Of a DNA stretch of 64,000 nucleotides, positions 50,856 through 60,547 are shown piece after piece. Source of the stretch: Nitrobacter sp. 62-23 (GTDB lineage: Bacteria > Pseudomonadota > Alphaproteobacteria > Rhizobiales > Xanthobacteraceae); contig NZ_MKSM01000094.1 in the NCBI RefSeq assembly GCF_001897285.1, positions 1-64,000 of the forward strand. Reading direction: 5' to 3'. The first letter of the stretch is position 1. Every line of letters starts with the position of its first letter. The translations under genes were made by a program, and so were the position numbers. The notes under the pieces are model-generated. The model worked only from the letters and a program-made list of their open reading frames with translations. It ran no database searches and was not told the origin of the DNA.

Positions 50856-52838
50856 CTACTCCGCCGGCTGGAGGGCGTGGAGAGCCTTCGCTGGCTTCGG
50901 CGCGCCAACCCGCAGGCGGCGGTCGGACAACGACAGCACGCCGCCAAAGGCCATCAGAACCGGCCCGAACCAGATCAGCAGCACCATCGGCTTGTGATAG
51001 ATGCGCACCGCAACCGAGCCGTCGGCGCCGGTATCTCCCAACGAAATGTAGAGCTGGCTTGCGCCGCGTGTCAGCAGCGCGGCTTCCGTGGTCGACGCTG
51101 CGCGGGTGGTGAAGTTGCGCTTCGAAGGCGTCATCACCGCGATCGGCTCCCCGCCCCGGCTCACGGTAAACCGCGCCGTCTGCTCGCGATAGTTGGATTG
51201 CTGCCGCTGCGACGTGCCCTCGAAGGTCAGGCTGTAGCCGCCGACCTGCGCCACGTCGTTCGGCTTCATGGAGGCGATGAATTCGGTGTTCCAGGTGGTT
51301 TCGCAGACGATGCCGATCAGGGCCACGCCGAGGCCGGCGTGGGCGAAGACGGTGCCCCAGGCCGAGCGCGGCAGTCCCTTGGCGCGGCGAAACGATACCG
51401 GAAGCGATGTGCGAAACAGGTTGATGCGCTCGGCAAGATCGCTCAGCGCGCCGAGAATCACGAACACCGCCAATCCGATCGCCAGCGGCGCGAAGGTGCT
51501 GCCGCCGCGCGTCCATGCCCACAGCACGGCCATTGCGATGATGCTGCCGATTCCGGCCGCCATCAACCGTTGCGAGGCGCCGACCAGATCACCACGCTTC
51601 CACGCCAGCAACGGGCCGAACGGCACCGCGATCAATAGCGGCACGAACAAGGGAGCAAATGTCAGGTTGAAGAACGGAGCGCCGACCGAAATCCTGTTGC
51701 CGGTGATGACCTCAAGCGCCAGCGGGTACAGCGTGCCGACGAAGACGGTGGCGCAGGCCGTGGTCAGGAACAGGTTGTTGAGCACGAGCGCGCCCTCGCG
51801 CGAGATCGGCGCGAACAGCCCGCCCTGCTTCAGGGCGGAGGCGCGCCAGATATACAAGGACAGGCTGCCGCCGATGAAGGTGCACAGGATCAGCAGGATG
51901 AAGATGCCGCGCGTCGGATCGGTGGCGAAGGCATGAACCGATGTCAACACGCCTGAGCGCACCAGGAAGGTGCCAAGCAGCGACAGCGAGAAGGTCAGGA
52001 TCGCGAGCAGGATAGTCCATACCTTCAGCGCGTTGCGCTTTTCCATCACAATCGAGGAATGCAGCAGCGCCGTTCCGGCCAGCCACGGCATCAGCGATGC
52101 ATTCTCCACCGGATCCCAGAACCACCAGCCGCCCCAGCCGAGTTCGTAATAGGCCCAGTACGACCCCATCGCGATTCCGAGCGTCAGGAAGATCCACGCC
52201 ATCAGCGTCCACGGCCGGACCCAGCGCGCCCAGGCGGCATCGATGCGTCCTTCGATCAGGGCGGCGACGGCGAAGGAGAACGCGATCGAGAATCCGACAT
52301 AGCCGAGATAAAGCATCGGCGGATGCACCGCGAGCCCGATGTCCTGCAGCACAGGATTGAGATCGCGGCCCTCCATCGGCGGACTGGCGATCCGCGCGAA
52401 CGGATTCGATGTCAGCAGAATGAAAAGGTAGAAGGCGGTCGCGACCCAGGCCTGCACCGCCAGAACATGCGCGCGCAGCGACAGCGGGAGATTATTGCCA
52501 AACGCGGCGACCAGCCCGCCGAACAGCGCGAGGATCGTCACCCACAGCAGCATGGAGCCTTCGTGATTGCCCCAGACGCCGGTGATCTTGTAGATCATCG
52601 GCTTCAGCGAATGGGAATTCTGGAACACGTTGACGACCGAGAAGTCGGACACGACGTGCAGCGTCACCAGCGCGAAAAAAGATGCGCCGACGAACACCAG
52701 TTGCGCCAGCGCGGTCGAGCGCGCGACGTTCATCAGCGCTCCGTCGTGCAGTTTCGCGCCGATGATCGGAATCGTGGACTGGATCAGCGCAAGCCCGAGC
52801 GCCAGCACCAACGCATAATGTCCCGCCTCGGCGATCAT
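50856..52838 (-). CDS. ccmF: Heme lyase subunit CcmF (CycK)
   Basis: Integral membrane protein of 660 residues with about fifteen helices that ligates heme to apocytochrome c. The tryptophan-rich WWD domain [17 protein letters not shown], adjacent conserved histidines and the long periplasmic loop near the C-terminus are present. The start ATG 52838 overlaps the ccmE stop (52835-52838). Confidence 0.96.
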   Translation of the reverse strand: MIAEAGHYALVLALGLALIQSTIPIIGAKLHDGALMNVARSTALAQLVFVGASFFALVTLHVVSDFSVVNVFQNSHSLKPMIYKITGVWGNHEGSMLLWVTILALFGGLVAAFGNNLPLSLRAHVLAVQAWVATAFYLFILLTSNPFARIASPPMEGRDLNPVLQDIGLAVHPPMLYLGYVGFSIAFSFAVAALIEGRIDAAWARWVRPWTLMAWIFLTLGIAMGSYWAYYELGWGGWWFWDPVENASLMPWLAGTALLHSSIVMEKRNALKVWTILLAILTFSLSLLGTFLVRSGVLTSVHAFATDPTRGIFILLILCTFIGGSLSLYIWRASALKQGGLFAPISREGALVLNNLFLTTACATVFVGTLYPLALEVITGNRISVGAPFFNLTFAPLFVPLLIAVPFGPLLAWKRGDLVGASQRLMAAGIGSIIAMAVLWAWTRGGSTFAPLAIGLAVFVILGALSDLAERINLFRTSLPVSFRRAKGLPRSAWGTVFAHAGLGVALIGIVCETTWNTEFIASMKPNDVAQVGGYSLTFEGTSQRQQSNYREQTARFTVSRGGEPIAVMTPSKRNFTTRAASTTEAALLTRGASQLYISLGDTGADGSVAVRIYHKPMVLLIWFGPVLMAFGGVLSLSDRRLRVGAPKPAKALHALQPAE

Positions 52839-53332
52839 TGCGACACTCCCTGTTTGCCGGAGGCCTGCTCACCTGGCTTGCTGGAGGCCTGTTCGCCGTA
52901 GTCGTCCTTCCAGTGGCCCTGCTTCTTCAAGGCGTCCGCGACCTCCTTCGGCATGTAGGTCTCGTCATGCTTTGCCAGCACGGTGTCAGCATGGAATACG
53001 CCCGAACCGTCGAGCGCGCCCTCGGCGACCACGCCCTGCCCCTCGCGGAACAGATCGGGCAGGATGCCCTTGTAGGCGACCGGAAGCGTCGCGCTGCCGT
53101 CGGATACCTTGAATGTGACCGCGAGATTGTCGCCGCGGACCAGCGAACCCGTCTCCACCAGCCCGCCCAACCGGAAGCGCTGGCCGGGCTTGATGTGGTG
53201 CTCGGCGACCATCACCGGCGTCGAGAAGAACACGATGGAGTCGCGCAGCGCGTTCAGCACCAGCGCGGCCGCTATTCCGAGCACCACGAGGGCTCCGCCG
53301 ATCATCGTCAACCGCCGCTGCTTGCGTGTCAT
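52835..53332 (-). CDS. ccmE: Heme chaperone CcmE (CycJ)
   Basis: Membrane-anchored periplasmic heme carrier, 165 residues. An N-terminal helix (about 7-29) precedes an OB-fold domain, with the heme-binding motif [10 protein letters not shown] (His followed by Tyr three residues later). The tail after about residue 145 is low-complexity with a repeated EQASGK/EQASSK. Overlaps ccmF by four bases and lies 34 bp after ccmI. Confidence 0.95.
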   Translation of the reverse strand: MTRKQRRLTMIGGALVVLGIAAALVLNALRDSIVFFSTPVMVAEHHIKPGQRFRLGGLVETGSLVRGDNLAVTFKVSDGSATLPVAYKGILPDLFREGQGVVAEGALDGSGVFHADTVLAKHDETYMPKEVADALKKQGHWKDDYGEQASSKPGEQASGKQGVSQ

Positions 53333-53366
53333 GCCGTTTCACCTGCGCGGAAAGCGAACACCTTGA

Positions 53367-54473
53367 TCATCCATCTATCCCGAGCGCCTTGAGCCCTTCG
53401 TTGAGCTGGCGCAACCCTGCTTCGTTCCGTTCGAGCGCACGGCGGGCATCGTCACGCACGACGCGCGACTTCTCCGGCTCCTTGAGCACCATATAGGCGC
53501 GAGCCAGACGCAGCCATCCCTCGACGTCGTTGCCGTCCTGTTTCAGACGCGCGGAAAGCCGGTCGACCATTTTGTGGATCATCGCGGAACGATCGGCCTC
53601 GTTCATGTTGCTGGCCGCAGCCACCGCCTCTTCCGTCGGACGCGGCGCGCCGTCCCCGAACTGAGCCAGCGCCTCCTGCACGGCGCCGCGCCATTGCGCT
53701 TCCGCAGGCGCGTCGGCCAGCAGAGCCTTCCATATCGTGACGGCGTCGGCGGTGCGGCCGTCCTGCTCGGCCGCCATTCCGAGGAAAAAGCGCGCCTTCG
53801 CATCCTTGGGATCGAGGGCGACCGCGCGCTCGAACTCGCTTTTCGCATCAGCGGTGACAATGCCGTTGGCAGCCCCCGCGAGCGCGGCGCCGAGATCGGC
53901 GCGGAGCTGAGCCGTTTCACCCGTATAAGTGATTACGTTGCGGTAGGCGCGCGCAGCGTCCTCAAAGCGGCCGAGTTTTGCGAGCACCGGCGCCAGCACG
54001 GTCCAGCCACGGCCGTCGGCAGGATGCTTTTCAAGATGAGATTCGACCTGCGCCACGAGGTTCTCGAGCGGTTGCGATGCATCGGCTGATTGAAGGCGCT
54101 CCGCCAGCGGGAAATCGGGCAGTTGCGGCGATCCGAGCGGCAGGTAGATCAGGAGCGCCAGCAGCGGGATCCCGGCGAGCGCGCCGACCGCCACCGCGCG
54201 GCGCGGCCAGGGTTTGGACGCGTGCGACGGATGGTCTTCTTCCGCATCGGCGGCCTCCAGAAGCCGCCGGCCGATTTCGACCCGCGCGGCCGCCGCCTCG
54301 GGCGCGCCGATCAGACCGGCTTCGGCATCACGCCCGACTTCGGCCAGTTGATCCCGGTAAACGGTGGTCTCGCTGCCCCCTGGCGTCTGCGGTCTCGCCG
54401 AACGGCCAAGCGGCCATAGCACCGCAAAGACCGCTCCAGCGGTCATCAGCGCGAACACAAACCACAGCGTCAT
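53367..54473 (-). CDS. ccmI: Cytochrome c biogenesis protein CcmI (CycH)
   Basis: Apocytochrome c chaperone of the heme lyase complex, 368 residues. Two membrane helices (about 3-22 and 95-115) flank a cytoplasmic loop with a Leu-rich segment; the periplasmic C-terminal half has TPR-like repeats (RGWTVLAPVLAKLGRFEDAARAYRN, KARFFLGMAAEQDGRTADAV, EGWLRLARAYMVLKEPEKS). ATG 54473 (MTLWFVFALM) is the usual start. First gene of the operon. Confidence 0.92.
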   Translation of the reverse strand: MTLWFVFALMTAGAVFAVLWPLGRSARPQTPGGSETTVYRDQLAEVGRDAEAGLIGAPEAAAARVEIGRRLLEAADAEEDHPSHASKPWPRRAVAVGALAGIPLLALLIYLPLGSPQLPDFPLAERLQSADASQPLENLVAQVESHLEKHPADGRGWTVLAPVLAKLGRFEDAARAYRNVITYTGETAQLRADLGAALAGAANGIVTADAKSEFERAVALDPKDAKARFFLGMAAEQDGRTADAVTIWKALLADAPAEAQWRGAVQEALAQFGDGAPRPTEEAVAAASNMNEADRSAMIHKMVDRLSARLKQDGNDVEGWLRLARAYMVLKEPEKSRVVRDDARRALERNEAGLRQLNEGLKALGIDG

Positions 54474-54640
54474 CTCGTCAGCGTTCCCGTAGCCCGGCGC
54501 AGGAAACGGCCGGGCCGATGGGCGGGTTACACCATGACTGGACAATGGACGCAATTGACAATTGCGGCACAATCGGCGGGAAGCACCGGCAACCCTCTGA
54601 TTTCAGTGAAAGTTCGGGTTTAGACGTGCGCTTGACGGGC

Positions 54641-56026
54641 TTAGCCGGCCCGCGACGACTTGGGCTCCGCCGCCAGCGCGTTCTCGGCCGCCCGGCTCAT
54701 TAGCGTCGAATAGTCATGGCCGAACAGAATCTCGCAGAAACGAATCGTCGCCTTGACCTGCTGCTGGCGGAATGTGCGGGCGCGCTCATCGCCATTGCGA
54801 AGCGATTCCACCAGGGTTTGCGCGGCCCGCTCGACGTATTGCTGCAACTCCGAGTAGGTACGCATCGTGACTTCATTGATTGCCAGTTCGCTGGCGTAGG
54901 TCCGACACACCGCGACGAAATCGATCAGCGCGGCGGTTTCCTCCACCTCGGTCGGGTCGATCCGCGCGCCGGGCGGAATGTCCTTGTCGGGCCGCTGGCG
55001 GAGCAGACGCCGCACCCGGCCGGAAACGCTGTCGATTTCCGATTGCAGGCCGTTGGAAATATCGATTCTGATCGCCGCGAGCTGGCGGCCCCAGGCTGAA
55101 TCGGCGCGGATATCGAGTTCGGTTCGCAGGCCCCGGATGCCATCGTGCACCGCCTTCAAATGCTCGGACACGTTTTCGAAACGGCCGCGGCGGATGTCGT
55201 CGCGCAGACCGGCTGCGGTCCGCGACAAATCCTCAAGCACCAGCGTGACCGCCGCGCCATAAGGCGTCGCCGCCACCCGAAATTCGTCGTCGGAGCCTGA
55301 GAACTTGATCGCCAGGCGAATGACCTGCCACGACGCGGCCAGCCGCTGCATCACCAGCGACAGCGCGAACGGGGCAGCCAGCGGGGTCAGCAGGGAAGGA
55401 ACATTGAGCGCGGGCATCAGAAGAGCAATCTGAGGCTCCCCGAGGACCCGCATAAAACCCGGCAGCCGGATAATGAGGGTCTCAAGGGCTTCGCGAGCGT
55501 TCAGGACCGCTCCTATGGAAGCAAAATCTTCGGCAACGCTGGGCGCGCCGATGCGGCCGAGCTTCCGCTGACGATCAGTGCTATCGGCCACCCGCTGGAT
55601 GGCGGCCGCGGCGGCTGCCTGCAAGGTCCAAGCTGCCGCCTCGATGTCGGACGCGGCTGCGACTTCAGTCGCGAGCGCAGCCTCGAACGCACGCACGGCA
55701 TCGGGAGCGCCGTCCTGCGCCAGCCATTGCCAGACCGGCGTGAGCGAGGTGCGTCGGATCTGCCCGGAGCGCGGCGCGGACTCGTCCTCGATGAGAAACG
55801 GCTCCAGCGGACGAAACAGAAGCCGGGCCGGATCCTCGCGCCGTGGTCGCACACTATCGTCCGGGCAGCGGACGATCCTGCGAAGTTCCCCGAGCACAAA
55901 GCTGGCGACCGCGACGTCTTCATCACGCGCGACGGCGCGCTCGAATTCCCGCAGCAGCACGGCCTGCGACTTCGGAGGAAGCTCAGCGAGATAATTCCTC
56001 AGCCGTTCGATCGAGGCCTGGTCCAT
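54641..56026 (-). CDS. Conserved protein of unknown function
   Basis: A 461-residue, mostly helical, soluble protein starting MDQASIERLRNYLAELPP. It has no signal peptide or catalytic motif that I recognise; central hydrophobic stretches (ALLMPALNVPSLLTPLAAPFA) look buried rather than transmembrane. Charged helices in the last third (TYSELQQYVERAAQTLVESLR) suggest coiled coil. I believe close relatives exist in Bradyrhizobiaceae. The open frame extends 18 codons upstream of the chosen ATG 56026. Confidence 0.7.
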   Translation of the reverse strand: MDQASIERLRNYLAELPPKSQAVLLREFERAVARDEDVAVASFVLGELRRIVRCPDDSVRPRREDPARLLFRPLEPFLIEDESAPRSGQIRRTSLTPVWQWLAQDGAPDAVRAFEAALATEVAAASDIEAAAWTLQAAAAAAIQRVADSTDRQRKLGRIGAPSVAEDFASIGAVLNAREALETLIIRLPGFMRVLGEPQIALLMPALNVPSLLTPLAAPFALSLVMQRLAASWQVIRLAIKFSGSDDEFRVAATPYGAAVTLVLEDLSRTAAGLRDDIRRGRFENVSEHLKAVHDGIRGLRTELDIRADSAWGRQLAAIRIDISNGLQSEIDSVSGRVRRLLRQRPDKDIPPGARIDPTEVEETAALIDFVAVCRTYASELAINEVTMRTYSELQQYVERAAQTLVESLRNGDERARTFRQQQVKATIRFCEILFGHDYSTLMSRAAENALAAEPKSSRAG

Positions 56027-56329
56027 GCCTTTAAATCTTGACGCGAACGATCGCGCGGGCGCCGGAAGGGCCCGTGGCATGTCATAACAGGAGCGGTATT
56101 AAGGATGCGTTGAGGAAGGCCGGAGCGTCTGCGAAGCGAGGGTCTCCCGAGGCATGACCGAACACGGATACCGCTCGGCGTGAACAGAGACCCGTCGCCC
56201 CCCAAACAGAAAACTTCGCCTCTGCCGTCAAAGCGTCGCGTCAGCCGCCAAGGGTTACACCCACATCTCAAAAAGGGCGTGCTTCAACATAAGGATAGGC
56301 ACGGCTTTTAATACAGCCTCGCAGCCGGA
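56027..56329. other. 303-bp gap between unknown gene and lipoprotein gene
   Basis: No credible gene or terminator was identified. The sequence around 56140-56190 is rich in short complementary segments but gives no recognisable RNA family. Confidence 0.35.
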
Positions 56330-56797
56330 TCAGCCCACCGCGGCCCATTTGCCGTCGCCGCTCCGGCACGCGGTTTTGCGCACGGTTTCGAGTTGGCCGC
56401 CGATCGTGACCGTATGGGAGTAGCCGCGGCATGTCGCGCCCTTCACCCGGTAAGCGGGACCTGCGACGATATTGCCATGGCGGCCGGATTCCGGATTACG
56501 CCACGCAATCGGCGCGCCGGGGGCGCCCCGCTCAAGGGCATCCATCTGGGCCTGATAGGCGAGACGGCGGTCGTCGTCATCCAGGGTCGAGCCGAGTTTG
56601 GGTCCGATCAGCCCGCCGAGCGCCGCCGCGGTCGCCGCCGCCGCGCGCTCGCGCGCCGGATCGCCGGCCGGTTCCGCCGGACCTGATAGCCCGGCCAGAA
56701 GCCCTTGGCCGTCGGGACCGCCGGAACTCGTCACGTCGCACGCGCCGAGGGCGAGCGCCGCCGCCACCACAATCAAAAGCGTATTTGTCTGGCTCAT
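56330..56797 (-). CDS. Outer-surface lipoprotein, 17-kDa antigen / RT0821-like
   Basis: A 155-residue lipoprotein: signal peptide ending in the lipobox LALGAC (Cys20), then an Ala-rich helix-glycine region (ALGGLIGPKLGSTLDDDDRR) like the glycine zipper of the 17-kDa antigen, and a C-terminal domain with WRNPESGRHGNIV and CRGYSHTVTI, conserved in RT0821/Lpp0805 proteins. ATG 56797 is decided by the signal peptide. It follows the kinase gene on the same strand by 115 bp and may belong to that regulon. Confidence 0.82.
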   Translation of the reverse strand: MSQTNTLLIVVAAALALGACDVTSSGGPDGQGLLAGLSGPAEPAGDPARERAAAATAAALGGLIGPKLGSTLDDDDRRLAYQAQMDALERGAPGAPIAWRNPESGRHGNIVAGPAYRVKGATCRGYSHTVTIGGQLETVRKTACRSGDGKWAAVG

Positions 56798-56912
56798 GCC
56801 CCCTCCGGCGCCCGCCCGCCGGGTAGATTTCCGCGTCCGGCCGCACAGGAGCCGGCAATTCGGGCGGGACTGCGGCGATGCGGCCAGCGCTTCGGCGTAC
56901 CGGACACGCACT

Positions 56913-58310
56913 TCATGCCGCGGGCAGCACCAGTTCGGCCCGCAACCCGCCGATCGGCGCCGTTCCAAGCATTAGACTGCCGCCATAAAGCGCGGCGAGG
57001 TCGGTGACGATCGACAGTCCAAGCCCCGATCCCGGCTTGGTCTCGTCGAGGCGGCGTCCGCGTTGCGAGGCCTGCATCCGCTCCTCGCCCGACAGTCCCC
57101 GGCCGTCATCATCGACCACGATATGCAACATCGCCGGCCGGACTGCGTCGGCGGGACGGACGGAGGCCTCGATACGCACCCGTGACCGCGCCCACTTGCA
57201 GGCGTTGTCGACCAGGTTGCCGGCCATTTCCTCCAGATCCTGGCGTTCCCCACGGAATTTCGCCGCCGCACTCGCATCGATATCGATGGCAACGCCGCGG
57301 TTGCGGTGAATCTTCTCCATGGTCCGGCGCAGCGCCTCGATGACGGGCGCGACATCGGTGACCGTGGCGACGACAGTGAGCCGCGCGGCGATGCGCGCAC
57401 GCTCCAGATGGTGCGCCACCTGATTGCGCATCACTCCGGCCTGTTCGAGCACCTTGGCGGCGAAGGCGTCGCGCTCATGCGCATTGGCTTCGTTGACAAT
57501 GACGGAGAGCGGCGTCTTGACCGCATGCGCGAGGTTGCCGACATGGGTGCGGGCGCGTTCGACGATCTCGCGGTTGGCGTCGATCAGCGCATTGGTCTCG
57601 CGGGCGAGCGGCGCGATCTCGACCGGAAACTCGCCCTCCAGCCGTTCGGCCCGGCCGGAGCGGATGTCGGCGATGGCGTCTGAAATGCGCTTCAGCGGCG
57701 CCAGCCCGAACCGCACCTGAAAAATCGTGGTTAGCAGCAGTCCCACCGTCAGCGCTGCGAACGTCCCGCCGAGGTAATAATCGAAATTCCGCGTTTCATC
57801 GAAAATCTCGGTGGCGTCTCCCGCCACCGTGACGCGGAATTTGCCGTCGGCGCCGAGATCGACCGGCCGCTCCGCCATGCGCAGGGTCTGCCCCTCGGGA
57901 CCGTCGACATACCCGACGCGGACCCCCGAGGACGAGAGCCCTATGCCCTGATCCTCCAGCGACGGCAGTTTCTTGTCCCACAGCGAGCGCGATGCGCGAA
58001 TCTCTTTTTTGTCCCGATCAGTGCGGACGATCTCCCAATACCAGCCTGACAGCGGCAGATCGAACAGCGGCTCGCCGAGCGACTGGAACTGGCGATCCGG
58101 CGGCTCGTCCGGCGTCGCCACTTCGGCAATCAACGTGCGAAGATAGAGATTGAGGCGGCGGTCGAAGGCGCGCTCCGACGCCGAACGATAGACCGACGAC
58201 AGCACCACGCCGGTGATGAGCAGGACGACCACCACCCAGACGGTCGCGGACAGGAACAGCCGCGTTGCGAGCGAATTCGAGCGACGGGCCAGAAAATCCC
58301 TAGCGCGCAT
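56913..58310 (-). CDS. feuQ: Sensor histidine kinase, FeuQ/PhoQ-like
   Basis: A 465-residue kinase: two membrane helices (about 18-42 and 178-200), a periplasmic domain of about 135 residues containing SGWYWEIVR, a HAMP-like linker, then NLAHAVKTPLSVIVNEA as the phosphorylated His box, the N-box NLVDNACKWA and GSGLGLSIV. This AVKTPL type of box is characteristic of FeuQ and PhoQ kinases. In Sinorhizobium FeuPQ responds to low osmolarity and controls cyclic glucan export; function here is inferred. Starts at ATG 58310, overlapping the regulator gene by 11 bp. Confidence 0.87.
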   Translation of the reverse strand: MRARDFLARRSNSLATRLFLSATVWVVVVLLITGVVLSSVYRSASERAFDRRLNLYLRTLIAEVATPDEPPDRQFQSLGEPLFDLPLSGWYWEIVRTDRDKKEIRASRSLWDKKLPSLEDQGIGLSSSGVRVGYVDGPEGQTLRMAERPVDLGADGKFRVTVAGDATEIFDETRNFDYYLGGTFAALTVGLLLTTIFQVRFGLAPLKRISDAIADIRSGRAERLEGEFPVEIAPLARETNALIDANREIVERARTHVGNLAHAVKTPLSVIVNEANAHERDAFAAKVLEQAGVMRNQVAHHLERARIAARLTVVATVTDVAPVIEALRRTMEKIHRNRGVAIDIDASAAAKFRGERQDLEEMAGNLVDNACKWARSRVRIEASVRPADAVRPAMLHIVVDDDGRGLSGEERMQASQRGRRLDETKPGSGLGLSIVTDLAALYGGSLMLGTAPIGGLRAELVLPAA

Positions 58311-58971
58311 CTGGGGGCGGCGTCAGCAGGTAGCCGAGCCCGCGCACCGTCTGGATGATATCGACGTCCAGCTTCTTGCGGATGCGGCCGACAAAGACCT
58401 CGATCGTGTTGGAGTCGCGATCGAAGTCCTGATCGTAGAGATGCTCGACCAGTTCGGTCCGCGAGACCACCCGCCCGGTATGGTGCATGAGATAGGCGAG
58501 CAGCCGGTATTCATGCGAGGTCATCTTGACCGGATTGCCGCCGACGCTGACGCGGCCGGTGCGGGTATCCAGCGTCACCGGCCCGCAAGTCAGCTCCGAC
58601 TGGGCATGGCCGGTGCTCCGGCGCAGCAGCGCGCGGATCCGGGCCAGAATTTCCTCGAGATGGAACGGCTTTGCGACATAGTCGTCGGCGCCGGCGTCGA
58701 AACCCTGCACCTTGTCGCTCCAACGGTCGCGCGCGGTGAGGATCAGGACCGGCATGGTGCGCCCCTGACGCCGCCAGGCCTCCAGCACCGAAATACCGTC
58801 CATCTTCGGCAGGCCGATATCCAGCACGACGGCGTCATAGGGTTCGCTGTCGCCGAGGAAGTGCCCCTCCTCGCCGTCGAACGCACGATCGACCGCGTAG
58901 CCGGCATCGGTCAGCGCGGTCGTGAGCTGACGATTGAGATCGGGATCGTCTTCGACGACGAGTAAGCGCAA
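58300..58971 (-). CDS. feuP: Response regulator, FeuP/PhoP-like
   Basis: A 223-residue OmpR-family regulator starting LRLLVVEDDPDLN, with phosphoacceptor Asp in VVLDIGLPKMDG, Lys in VAKPFHLEE and a winged helix (MTSHEYRLLAYLMHHTG, SNTIEVFVGRIRKKL). The start is TTG 58971 because no ATG or GTG lies at the family N-terminus; the ATG at 59073 would add a basic, unrelated stretch. Partner of the kinase at 56913. Confidence 0.88.
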   Translation of the reverse strand: MRLLVVEDDPDLNRQLTTALTDAGYAVDRAFDGEEGHFLGDSEPYDAVVLDIGLPKMDGISVLEAWRRQGRTMPVLILTARDRWSDKVQGFDAGADDYVAKPFHLEEILARIRALLRRSTGHAQSELTCGPVTLDTRTGRVSVGGNPVKMTSHEYRLLAYLMHHTGRVVSRTELVEHLYDQDFDRDSNTIEVFVGRIRKKLDVDIIQTVRGLGYLLTPPPDAR

Positions 58972-59109
58972 AGGCGGGCTCCGCTGATTCCACCTGCCAA
59001 GATGAACCGCCGCCGCGTGAATGGCAAATGAACGCCGGAACCCGCTGATGTCATATTTTTTTATTGCGGACACACCTTCGGGTGCCCCCGTGCCCGCTCC
59101 GGACGGCCC

Positions 59110-59361
59110 TCACGTGGTCGTCGAGCCATCGTCCGGCGGCAACGGGTTCAGGAACGCGTCGGTCGCCGCGTTGATCCGCTCCAGGACCGCGTCGATTTCA
59201 TCAGGGCTGGCATTGCTGCCGCCGATCAGGCCGGCGATGGCCTGAACATAGGGGATCGACGAGACCACGCCCTGCTCGATCGCGGGCGCGACCTTGATGA
59301 TTGCGCCGACGATGGCTTCTGCGACCGCGAGGCCGGCCTCGATTTCTGCTGCTGTGACCAT
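59110..59361 (-). CDS. Small protein of unknown function in phage/GTA cluster
   Basis: An 83-residue, mostly hydrophobic-helical protein (MVTAAEIEAGLAVAEAIVG, VSSIPYVQAIAGLIGG) with an acidic C-terminal helix. Last gene of the minus-strand phage-like cluster, one base after the lipoprotein stop. Role unknown; could be a lysis accessory or a tail-associated protein. Confidence 0.6.
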   Translation of the reverse strand: MVTAAEIEAGLAVAEAIVGAIIKVAPAIEQGVVSSIPYVQAIAGLIGGSNASPDEIDAVLERINAATDAFLNPLPPDDGSTTT

Positions 59362-59362
59362 G

Positions 59363-59758
59363 TTAGCGTGCTCCCGATGCAAGGATCTGCTGGACGACGA
59401 TCAGCGCCGACTGCGCCGCCGAGAGTGCGTTGGTGATGTCGACGGCCGGATAGGTCTTCTGCAGCGCGACCAGATTGTTGACCGCGAGACGCGCCTTGAA
59501 CATCGCAGCCTGTAGCCTTTCGATGACCGATCGCCTCGCGCAGATATTGGCTGCGCCAGGCACTGAGCCGGTCCGGCAAAGCGGCAGCGTCTTGTAGGCG
59601 TTGGCGGCGTTCACCGCGACGCCATAAGCGTTTTCGATGCCGTAGACGGTGTTGAGCGCAACGGCCGTGTTCAGATTCAAAGACGGCAGCGCAACGGTCT
59701 GGCAGCCTGCCAGCGCCAGACCGGAGACGAGCGCTGTCGCGACGACGAGCTTTCTCAT
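59363..59758 (-). CDS. Small lipoprotein in phage/GTA cluster
   Basis: A 131-residue lipoprotein with lipobox LALAGC (Cys19) and an alanine-rich helical body. It has no strong match I can name. Position after holin and endolysin genes invites comparison with outer-membrane spanins, but it is longer and lacks the proline-rich stretch usual there, so that is conjecture. Confidence 0.6.
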   Translation of the reverse strand: MRKLVVATALVSGLALAGCQTVALPSLNLNTAVALNTVYGIENAYGVAVNAANAYKTLPLCRTGSVPGAANICARRSVIERLQAAMFKARLAVNNLVALQKTYPAVDITNALSAAQSALIVVQQILASGAR

Positions 59759-59781
59759 GGGAACTCCTGTTGTTCGTGGAC

Positions 59782-60021
59782 TTACTTGACCGCGCCGGTC
59801 GCGGCGCTGACGGTCGGCACATCGGGACGCGCGGCCGCGACTGATGGGACCGCTTTGGTGCCGGCCTTGACGTAGAGGCCCCATGCCACTGTGAAGAGCG
59901 TGCCGACCGCGCCGATGATGCTGGTCACCTGGTCGGAGGTGACCCATCCTTTGCCGGTGGCGAAACTGCCGGCCGCGATCAGCAGATAGCGCACGACCTG
60001 CCACACCGAATCCGATGTCAT
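59782..60021 (-). CDS. Putative phage holin (Pam3 gp28-like)
   Basis: A 79-residue protein whose first 55 residues contain two hydrophobic segments (VVRYLLIAAGSFATGKGW, TSIIGAVGTLFTVAWGLYV) separated by a short turn, the pattern of small phage holins of the Pam3-gp28 type as I recall them. It sits directly after the endolysin gene, the usual place for a holin. It would form pores for endolysin release. Confidence 0.7.
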   Translation of the reverse strand: MTSDSVWQVVRYLLIAAGSFATGKGWVTSDQVTSIIGAVGTLFTVAWGLYVKAGTKAVPSVAAARPDVPTVSAATGAVK

Positions 60022-60058
60022 GTCTTGTCTCCAGTGATGTTGCGATTGCCTGAAACCG

Positions 60059-60508
60059 TCAGGCGTCGGGGAAAACCATGTGCTGGGCTTCAGCCCATTG
60101 CGCATCTGTCATGGGATAGGGTTTGCCCGCCTCCCATTGCGCCTGCGCTTTCATCAGCGCGAGCCCCTTCGGAGAGGCGAGCAGCGCGGGCGTGATCCGG
60201 GTCTGCGCCGTCACGCCGACGTGCCTGCCGAGGAAGGCCATATAGGCGGCGGACGAATTGTGGCCCGACCACTTCCTGATCGCGGCCGACAGCGACATGT
60301 TGCAGTAGCCGGTCTTCCACAGCGCGAACTGCGCAGCCGCGCCGTGAACGACATCGGGAAATACGGCGATGTGGTTGGCCTGTCCGTCCTTCAGGACGAC
60401 ATCATCAATCGCTCCCCATTTGCGAGCGTGCTTGCCGCCCCACATGGCGCCGGGGTTTTTGTACCGAATAGACGCGGGTTCACGCACCGCAGTTGCAGTG
60501 TTGGGCAT
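60059..60508 (-). CDS. Phage endolysin / structural protein P5-like
   Basis: A 149-residue protein. RYKNPGAMWGG near the N-terminus, HIAVFPDVVHGAAAQFALW and the LSAAIRKWSGHNS segment match the P5-like phage lysozyme/endolysin family (small cytoplasmic muramidase-like proteins). No signal peptide, so release would need the neighbouring holin. Located between the DUF2793 gene and the holin. Confidence 0.75.
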   Translation of the reverse strand: MPNTATAVREPASIRYKNPGAMWGGKHARKWGAIDDVVLKDGQANHIAVFPDVVHGAAAQFALWKTGYCNMSLSAAIRKWSGHNSSAAYMAFLGRHVGVTAQTRITPALLASPKGLALMKAQAQWEAGKPYPMTDAQWAEAQHMVFPDA

Positions 60509-60547
60509 TGGATCGGTCCTTTGGGGTGTGGAGATTAGGTGTGGCGG

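Noticed and set aside
59363-59758. Confident outer-membrane spanin (Rz1) call
   Set aside because: The protein is too long and lacks the proline-rich region; only its position and lipobox fit.
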